The notes under the pieces were generated by a model. It did not search any database. It had not been told where the DNA came from and was given only the letters and a program-made list of their open reading frames with translations. This document shows, piece after piece, positions 1 to 7,288 of a DNA stretch of 12,719 nucleotides. The DNA comes from Pseudofrankia asymbiotica (lineage in GTDB: Bacteria; Actinomycetota; Actinomycetes; Frankiales; Frankiaceae), in assembly GCF_001983105.1 (NCBI RefSeq), contig NZ_MOMC01000015.1, positions 223,131-235,849 of the forward strand, read 5' to 3'. The stretch's first letter is position 1. The number at the start of each line of letters is the position of its first letter. Both the position numbers and the translations under genes were made by a program.

Positions 1-45
1 GATCCGCGCGAACGTCTCGGCGTAGTTCAGTTTGTTCGTCGTCAT
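1..45 (-). CDS. 5' end of a truncated gene, possibly an acyl-CoA synthetase
   Basis: Reading leftwards from an ATG at 45, exactly 15 codons are visible (MTTNKLNYAETFARI) before the window ends. The start is supported by an AAGGA ribosome binding site about 6 nt upstream. The gene lies downstream of the acyl-CoA dehydrogenase on the same strand, 116 bp away, so the two may be cotranscribed. The pattern NYAETFARI resembles the N-terminus of AMP-forming acyl-CoA ligases, which commonly open with a similar N-A-x-x-F helix. An acyl-CoA ligase would also fit the neighbours. Fifteen residues cannot prove a family, so the start is reasonably sure and the function is a guess. Confidence 0.5.
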   Translation of the reverse strand, partial: MTTNKLNYAETFARI

Positions 46-161
46 GATTTCCTTGTCCAACCCGATGAGCACGTCACCGCGAACCGGTCCGTGCGGGTCA
101 AGCGGTCAGTGGCCGCCCGGGGCGCGCTGCGCGCTCCGATCGAGATCGGGGACGGGGACGG

Positions 162-1355
162 TCAGCGCCGGCCGCGCAGCAGGTCCTTGGCGATCTGGCT
201 GACCTGGATCTCGTCGGTGCCGGCGTAGATCTGCAGCACCTTGGCGTCGCGGCAGAGCTGCTCGACGTGGTTCTCCGCCATGTAGCCGTTGCCGCCGAAC
301 ACCTGGACCGCCTCCAGGGAGACCTGCATCGCGGCCTGGGCCGCGTAGAGCTTCGTCGCCGACGCCTCGGTCAGGCTGGGGCGGACGCCAGCGTCGACCT
401 GCCGCAGGTAGCGCAGCAGGAGGTTCTCGACGTTGAGGCGCGCGACCTCCATCTGCGCCAGCTTGAGCTGGATCAGCTGGAAGTCGCCGATGGAGCGCCC
501 GAACTGCACGCGGGTCCGCGCGTAGTCGACGCTCAGTTCCAGGCAGCGTTCGATGATCCCGAGCGCCATGGCCGCGATGCTGGCCCGCTCCTTGACGAAG
601 GTCGCCATGGCGCTGGATCGATCGCTCGTCGCCGGGCCGCTCTTCTTCTTCGCGGGCGCGAGGAGGCGGTCGGGGCCCACGACGACATCGGTCAGGGACA
701 GCTCGCCGGTGCGCGACGAGTGCAGACCCATCTTGCGCAGCGGCGCGGACTGGACCAGGCCCGGCAGGCCCCGGTCGAGGACGAAGGTCGCGTACCTCCG
801 CTCCTCGGTGCCGTCCGCGAGCCTGCAGATGAAGACGATCGTGTCGGCGTCGGGGCCGTTGGTGATGAACGTCTTCGCGCCGTTGAGCACGTAGCCGTCG
901 CCGTCGGGGCGCGCCGTTGCCCGCATCGAGCCGAAGGCGTCCGACCCCGAGTCCGGCTCGGTAATGGCCCAGGACCCGACCTTGGCGATGGTCAGCAGGT
1001 CCGGGACCCAGCGCTCCTTCTGCTCCGCGCTGCCGCCCTTGATGATCGCGCCGGCGGTGAGGCTCGTCGAGACGCCCATCGAGGTCACGATTCCCGGGCA
1101 GTAGCGGGAGAACTCGATCATCGGGATGAGGGTCTGCGCGGCGGTCACGGCCGGGCCGGGCTCGCCGCGCAGGCTGCTCTCGAAACGTTCGATCGCGATG
1201 TCGCCCACGCCGAACGCCTCCGAGTACCGGCGCATGATGCCGTACGGAGCCAGATCGCCATGCTCGAGCTCCTCGCGCCGCGGCGCGACCTCGGCCTCGA
1301 CGAAGCGTCGCACAGCCTTGCGAAGCTCCTGTTCCTCGTCGGTCCACGTCAGCAC
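162..1355 (-). CDS. Acyl-CoA dehydrogenase (FadE family, isovaleryl/long-chain type active site)
   Basis: This 397-residue flavoprotein should catalyse alpha,beta-dehydrogenation of an acyl-CoA, passing electrons to electron-transfer flavoprotein. Visible landmarks are the FAD/substrate signature AITEPDSGSDA (130-140), NGAKTFITNG (158-167), the RTRVQFGRSIGDFQ helix (280-293), QVFGGNGYM (351-359) and the C-terminal IYAGTDEIQ (376-384). The usual catalytic Glu of medium- and short-chain enzymes (YEGT) is Ala378 here, while helix G carries a Glu (E256 in VKERAS) where isovaleryl- and long-chain enzymes keep their base. GTG at 1355 is chosen because GGAGG lies 8 nt upstream and the family N-terminus (TDEEQELRKAVRRF) begins there; an ATG at 1412 would add 19 unrelated residues and has no ribosome binding site. 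It is divergent from the aldehyde dehydrogenase. A methyl-branched acyl-CoA substrate is inferred from the neighbouring racemase. Confidence 0.93.
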   Translation of the reverse strand: MLTWTDEEQELRKAVRRFVEAEVAPRREELEHGDLAPYGIMRRYSEAFGVGDIAIERFESSLRGEPGPAVTAAQTLIPMIEFSRYCPGIVTSMGVSTSLTAGAIIKGGSAEQKERWVPDLLTIAKVGSWAITEPDSGSDAFGSMRATARPDGDGYVLNGAKTFITNGPDADTIVFICRLADGTEERRYATFVLDRGLPGLVQSAPLRKMGLHSSRTGELSLTDVVVGPDRLLAPAKKKSGPATSDRSSAMATFVKERASIAAMALGIIERCLELSVDYARTRVQFGRSIGDFQLIQLKLAQMEVARLNVENLLLRYLRQVDAGVRPSLTEASATKLYAAQAAMQVSLEAVQVFGGNGYMAENHVEQLCRDAKVLQIYAGTDEIQVSQIAKDLLRGRR

Positions 1356-1383
1356 GGTCCGAACCTCCACACGCCAGTACGTC

Positions 1384-1412
1384 TCGAAATCGATACGGTT
1401 GTCGACTATCAT
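1384..1412 (+). promoter_or_regulatory. Candidate promoter of the aldehyde dehydrogenase
   Basis: TCGAAA (1384-1389, 4 of 6 to TTGACA) is 17 nt from TATCAT (1407-1412, 5 of 6 to TATAAT), in the 115-bp space between the divergent dehydrogenases. Transcription would begin near 1419 and leave a leader of about 50 nt. TGTCGAC (1400-1406) abuts the -10 box and matches a half-site of the dyad upstream of the racemase. The call rests on pattern alone. Confidence 0.4.
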
Positions 1413-1470
1413 GGGCGGTGGAAGCTGGAACCGCAACGCCCGAAGTTCTCGAACCCGAGAGGAGCCCACT

Positions 1471-2859
1471 GTGAGTGATCGCACAGCGGCGTCCACGGCC
1501 GGCGGCGCGCTGGAGGTCGAGAACCCCGCGACGGAGAAGGTTCTGGACTGGGTGCCTCGCACCGGGGCCGACGAGCTCGACGCGATCGTCGGGCGTGCCC
1601 GCGCCGCGCTGCGTGACTGGGGCTCGGACGAGCAGCGCCGCCGCGAGGCGCTGACCCGGATAGCCTCGGCGCTGCGCGGTGACGTCGACACGCTCGCGGT
1701 CCTGCTGAGCCGGGAGCAGGGCAAGCCGGTGGCGAACGCGCGGATCGAGATCACCCGTGCGGCGAGCTGGTTCGACCACTATGCCAGCCAGCCGCTGGTG
1801 GTCGAGCCCGAGGTCGCGGGCGCGCGGGTGCGGGTCGTGCGCGGGCCGGTCGGCATCGTGGCCGCCATCACGCCGTCCAACTACCCGGTGCTGCTGGCGG
1901 TCTGGAAGTTCGCGCCCGCGCTGCTGACAGGCAATGCCGTGATCGTCAAGCCGTCGCCGGCGACGCCGCTCTCGACGCTGCGGGTCGTCGAGCTGATGAA
2001 CGCGGTGCTGCCGGAGGGGATCGTCACGGTGGTGGTGGGGGAGTCCGCCCTCGGCCAGGCGCTTGTCACACATCGTGACATTCGGGTGGTCAGTTTCACG
2101 GGCTCCCCGGAGGTCGGCTGGTCGATAGCGCAGTCGACATCGCCGCGAACGCGGGTCGTGTTGGAGCTTGGCGGCAACGATCCGGCGATCCTTCTGCCGG
2201 ACGTCGACCTCGCGGCGCACGCCGAGGCGATCTTCCGGGCCGCCTTCCTCAACAACGGGCAGGCCTGCATCGCGATCAAGCGGGTCTACGCGCCGCGCTC
2301 GATCGCCGGCGAGGTCGTCGAGGCGCTCGCGGATCTCGCCGGCCGGGCCGTCGTCGGCGAGGGCACCGAACCGGGCGTCCAGTTCGGGCCGCTCGTCACG
2401 CGGGACCTGCGTGACAAGGTCGACGGCCTGGTCGAGGACGCCCGCGGTCGAGGCGCGACGGTCGCGTCCGGCGGCCACCGGCTCGACCGGCCGGGCTACT
2501 TCTACGAGCCGACGATCGTCGCCGGAGCGACCGATGACATGCCGCTCGTCGCCGGTGAGCAGTTCGGGCCGGCACTGCCGATCGTCGCCTACGACCCCGG
2601 TAATTTGGACGCCGTTGTCGACACGGTCAACGGCGGTGACTTCGGATTGGGCGCTTCGGTCTGGGGTGCCGACGTGGACGCCGCGGCCGCGCTCGCTCGC
2701 CACGTCAGCGCGGGCGTCCGCTGGGTCAACTGCCACGGCCGGCAGGAGCCTGTCTTCCCCTTCGGCGGGAAGCGCCGCAGCGGGCTTGGCGTCGAGAACG
2801 GGCCGTGGGCGCTCGACACCTACAGCGACCTGACCGTCGACTACATCCCGCGGGGGTAG
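1471..2859 (+). CDS. NAD(P)-dependent aldehyde dehydrogenase
   Basis: A 462-residue enzyme of the aldehyde dehydrogenase superfamily, soluble, oxidising an aldehyde to the carboxylic acid. The full catalytic set is visible: oxyanion Asn136 in ITPSNYP, cofactor-binding Lys160 in VKPSP, the FTGS loop (209-212), general base Glu232 in LELGGND, nucleophile Cys266 in GQACIA, Glu363 in EQFGP and the FGG at 431-433. GTG at 1471 is chosen because GAGAGGAG (1457-1464) lies 6 nt before it; the upstream extension of the frame is the shadow of the divergent gene. It is slightly shorter than the usual 480-500 residues and lacks any targeting signal. Its position suggests it feeds the acid that is later carried as a CoA ester by the neighbours. 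The substrate cannot be read from the sequence; succinate-semialdehyde, betaine-aldehyde and fatty-aldehyde types all share these motifs. Confidence 0.93.
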   Translation: MSDRTAASTAGGALEVENPATEKVLDWVPRTGADELDAIVGRARAALRDWGSDEQRRREALTRIASALRGDVDTLAVLLSREQGKPVANARIEITRAASWFDHYASQPLVVEPEVAGARVRVVRGPVGIVAAITPSNYPVLLAVWKFAPALLTGNAVIVKPSPATPLSTLRVVELMNAVLPEGIVTVVVGESALGQALVTHRDIRVVSFTGSPEVGWSIAQSTSPRTRVVLELGGNDPAILLPDVDLAAHAEAIFRAAFLNNGQACIAIKRVYAPRSIAGEVVEALADLAGRAVVGEGTEPGVQFGPLVTRDLRDKVDGLVEDARGRGATVASGGHRLDRPGYFYEPTIVAGATDDMPLVAGEQFGPALPIVAYDPGNLDAVVDTVNGGDFGLGASVWGADVDAAAALARHVSAGVRWVNCHGRQEPVFPFGGKRRSGLGVENGPWALDTYSDLTVDYIPRG

Positions 2860-2890
2860 TGGAAAGCCCTCAGCGTCGACGTCCAATGAG

Positions 2891-2919
2891 TCGACATAGA
2901 TGTCGAATAATGCTAGTCT
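2891..2919 (+). promoter_or_regulatory. 16-bp dyad overlapping a candidate promoter upstream of the racemase
   Basis: TCGACAT (2891-2897) and ATGTCGA (2900-2906) form a perfect 7+2+7 inverted repeat, the size and symmetry of a TetR- or GntR-type operator. TCGACA inside it could serve as a -35 box, with TAGTCT (2914-2919) as a weak -10 at 17 nt; AATAAT (2906-2911) is an alternative -10. The site lies about 90 bp before the racemase start and about 30 bp after the aldehyde dehydrogenase stop. It matches neither the KstR nor the KstR2 consensus as I know them. The dyad is directly seen; its regulatory role is inferred. Confidence 0.45.
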
Positions 2920-2996
2920 CGGGTTCTGGCTACAGCTGACCCATCGGACGCGAGCCCTGGCGCGGCGCGGCCGCCTTCCGTCAATCGAGGTGAATC

Positions 2997-5115
<2,119 letters not shown>

Positions 5116-5330
5116 TCCCGCTCGACTGGGTCGCGGTCTGAGCGTCAGAGCTTGGCCCAACGGCGCCGTGGTTGCCGACCTGGGCGTGGCGGACGTGGTT
5201 GTGCTCGACCCGGCCAGCATTCTGACCTCGACGGACCGGACCGCCACGGTCGCCTTCTCGAGGCTCCGTCGGTGGCGACGCATGAGCCGCGTGTGAGAAA
5301 CCTTCCCGACGGGTGCCTCCGCGGGCCTGG
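5116..5330. other. Convergent intergenic region with a coding-like remnant
   Basis: This gap of 215 bp separates the convergent quinone reductase and kinase genes. On the plus strand, 5156-5296 is open with G or C in almost every third position and reads PNGAVVADLGVADVVVLDPA and onward to a TGA at 5294, without a plausible start. The VADVVVLDPA segment recalls the end of amidohydrolase-like proteins, so this could be a gene scrap, but chance in GC-rich DNA is possible. A small dyad TCTGA-GCG-TCAGA occurs near 5140; no convincing terminator is seen. Confidence 0.3.
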
Positions 5331-6443
5331 TCACGTCGCGACCGGCCTGCTGGTCCCAGGGGGGCGGGGGCGGGAAGGCGTCACGCGCGGCCGGCGTCGT
5401 GTTGGCATGGCCGTGCCGCTGTGGTCGGCGAGTGCGGTGGCGAAACGCTCGATGACCGCCAGGCACGCCTCGGTCGGTTGGAAGCCGCCGCCGGACAGCG
5501 TGTGCAGCCAGGTGCCGAGCCCGAACACCGGCGTCTGGCGGTACAGCTCCCAGGCCTCGTCGGGACCCGGACCGGGTGTGCCCTGGCGGTTGAGTTCGCT
5601 CAGGTAGTCGCCAAGGAGATCACGCTCGTGGTCACGCCGGTCGGCGGTGCTCAGGCAGGAGACCAGGAAGTAGCCGACGTCGTGCGACCAGTTGCCGGCC
5701 CGGACCAGCTGCCAGTCGTAGAAGCCGGTGACGCCGCCGGGCAGGGTGTAGGTGTTGGCCAGGTGCGGGTCGCCGTGCAGCAACGTCCGCGGGTGCGCCG
5801 CCGCCCGCGTCGCCCAGTCGCGGAATCCTCGCTCGACGACACCCGCGTCGACGCCGGCGGGGATCAGCTGGCCGTGCCCGCCGGACCGCAGCCGCCGCAG
5901 CGCCCGTGCCAGGCTCGCCCAGGAGACCGGTGCCCAGACCCGGCCGAGCCGCCAGGGACGCACGAAATCCAGCGACCGCGGCAGTGGGTCTTCCCAGTAG
6001 GCCGCGTGCAGCCTGGCCAGGCCGAGCAGGCCGTCGCGCACCTGGTCGACGGCCAGGGGGACGGTGGCGACGTTCGCGTGCGCTCCGCGTAGCGTCACGT
6101 CCTCCATCACGGTCACCGTCGCCAGCCTGCGCCGGTCGACGGCGGCGGCGTAGAAGGCGGGATGCTCCAGTGGCAGGTCCAGCTCGGAGCCGGCCAGGCG
6201 GGCCTCGGCCTCCCGGGCCCGCAGAGCTGTCAGCGCGAGCCGGTTGAGCATCCGGCCTTCCCGCTTGACGAACACGCGCTCCGGGCCGCTGCCCGACGCG
6301 TAGCGCAGCCGCACCCGGGCTCGACTGTTCGTTCCGTCGACCAGGTCGTCGAGCTCGACCGCGACGACCGCGGCGCCGGGGCACGAGGCGGCGAGAGCCA
6401 CCGTCATCCACTGCGGGGTCACGTCCGGCCAGCCCCGCGGCAC
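5331..6443 (-). CDS. Phosphotransferase of the APH / ecdysteroid-kinase-like family
   Basis: A soluble protein of about 370 residues with a protein-kinase-like fold that should transfer phosphate from ATP to a small molecule. The ATP-binding Lys is probably Lys60 in VFVK, the Brenner-type catalytic loop is LLHGDPHLAN (221-230, catalytic Asp225, Asn230), and the metal-binding Asp is Asp243 in FYDWQLV. The following GNWSHDVGYFLV helix (250-261) is typical of the actinobacterial members often annotated as phosphotransferase or DUF1679/EcKL-like. The start is uncertain: GTG at 6443 places the usual family opening (VPRGWPDVTPQWMTVAL) at the N-terminus, with AGG 8 nt upstream; GTG at 6452 would add three residues, and the frame stays open to 6713 over sequence unlike the family. 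The C-terminus is a Pro/Arg-rich tail of about 25 residues. The substrate is unknown; in actinobacteria such genes often lie near acyl-CoA dehydrogenases, as here. Confidence 0.82.
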   Translation of the reverse strand: MPRGWPDVTPQWMTVALAASCPGAAVVAVELDDLVDGTNSRARVRLRYASGSGPERVFVKREGRMLNRLALTALRAREAEARLAGSELDLPLEHPAFYAAAVDRRRLATVTVMEDVTLRGAHANVATVPLAVDQVRDGLLGLARLHAAYWEDPLPRSLDFVRPWRLGRVWAPVSWASLARALRRLRSGGHGQLIPAGVDAGVVERGFRDWATRAAAHPRTLLHGDPHLANTYTLPGGVTGFYDWQLVRAGNWSHDVGYFLVSCLSTADRRDHERDLLGDYLSELNRQGTPGPGPDEAWELYRQTPVFGLGTWLHTLSGGGFQPTEACLAVIERFATALADHSGTAMPTRRRPRVTPSRPRPPGTSRPVAT

Positions 6444-6734
6444 GCTCAGCACCTGCGTATCGTGCCGGAGCCTGGCAGGCACGGGAACGCGGCGGAGGGT
6501 AAGGATCCCGACAAGAGACAGGCGTGGATCGTTCCGGGCCCGCTCCGCTGCGTTTCCTCGAGAGGCCGCGTTCGAACGGGGCGGGCAGGCGACCGCGGTG
6601 GACCTGATGACGGACGCCCGACAGCGCGCGGTGGCGGATGTCGGATCGTCGTCCGGGTCACCCACTGACGCGGCGGACATCGAGGGCGACATGGCACCGA
6701 ACGGCCCCGGCAACCCGTGGGGGAAGCTGACAAG

Positions 6735-7100
6735 GTGGCAGGCGACGGGCGGGGACTGCGGTTCTCGGTGCTGGGGCCGCTGCGGGCGTGGCGCGGCGAC
6801 GAACCACTGGACCTGGGGCCGGTGCGCCAGCAGGTGTTGCTGGCCGCGCTGCTGCTGCGTCCGGACGTGCCGGTCAGCCAGGCCGAGCTTCTCGCCAGCG
6901 TCTGGGGGTCGGAGCCGTATCAGCGGCGCGGCCAGTCCCCTCGCACAAGCCTCGCCCCAGCGGTCCGGGCGTCTCGCCGAACGGCGGGGTTCTCGCGGAC
7001 GTGTCGCGGCCGGCCTCGGGTGAAGGGCGCGCCCAGCCCGACCGTGCCGAGGTGGACGTGCCCACGACGATCCTCATCTGCCTGTTTCTCCTGGCGCTGA
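6735..7100 (+). pseudogene. Truncated SARP/AfsR-type transcriptional regulator
   Basis: From GTG at 6735, preceded by GGGGGAAG (6719-6726) 8 nt away, the frame reads LRFSVLGPLRAW, then LDLGPVRQQVLLAALLLRP, then VSQAELLASVWGSEP. This is the classic opening of the winged-helix domain in SARP/AfsR antibiotic-pathway activators. Similarity stops near residue 62 (about 6920). The expected third, DNA-contacting helix (usually V-x-x-Y-V-S-x-L-R-R-x-L) and the bacterial transcriptional activation domain are missing, and the frame continues as Arg/Ser/Pro-rich nonsense to a stop at 7098. Intact members have at least 250 residues. A frameshift or deletion near 6920 best explains this, so the product would not bind DNA in the usual way. 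It is divergent from the kinase gene. Confidence 0.7.
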
Positions 7101-7144
7101 TCGTGGGCGGCTACATCGGCCTGATCGCCGTGTTGCAGCGGTAG
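7058..7144 (+). CDS. Small single-pass membrane protein
   Basis: From GTG at 7058, with GAGG at 7049-7052 (5 nt spacing), 28 codons end at TAG 7142-7144. Nearly the whole peptide is one hydrophobic helix: PTTILICLFLLALIVGG followed by YIGLIAVLQR with a positive C-terminus, which would leave the short N-terminus outside if the positive-inside rule holds. The frame is open further upstream, and GTG at 7001 would add a 19-residue hydrophilic N-terminus but has a poorer ribosome binding site. It follows the broken SARP gene in a different frame. I do not recognise a family. It could be an authentic microprotein or the surviving tail of a decayed membrane protein; the clean helix, stop and ribosome binding site favour the former. 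Confidence 0.45.
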   Translation: MPTTILICLFLLALIVGGYIGLIAVLQR

Positions 7145-7288
7145 TGCGGGCGGCACCCGGCAGCGTGGGCCACTGGCCCGGTGCTCCGTCAGCGCCGCGG
7201 GCAGTTCGACGACCAGGCCGCACTCCTCGGCGAGACCACCCGGCCCGCCAGCCCATGACACCGGCCCGTGGGGGCGCCGCCTGACATG

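Noticed and set aside
106..2886. Very long minus-strand open frame (926 codons) across both dehydrogenases
   Set aside because: It spans two well-supported genes in other frames, is Arg/Asp/Pro-rich with no motif, and is the usual antisense shadow of GC-rich coding DNA.
5116..5330. Intrinsic terminator between the convergent genes
   Set aside because: Only a 5-bp dyad without a T-run is present.
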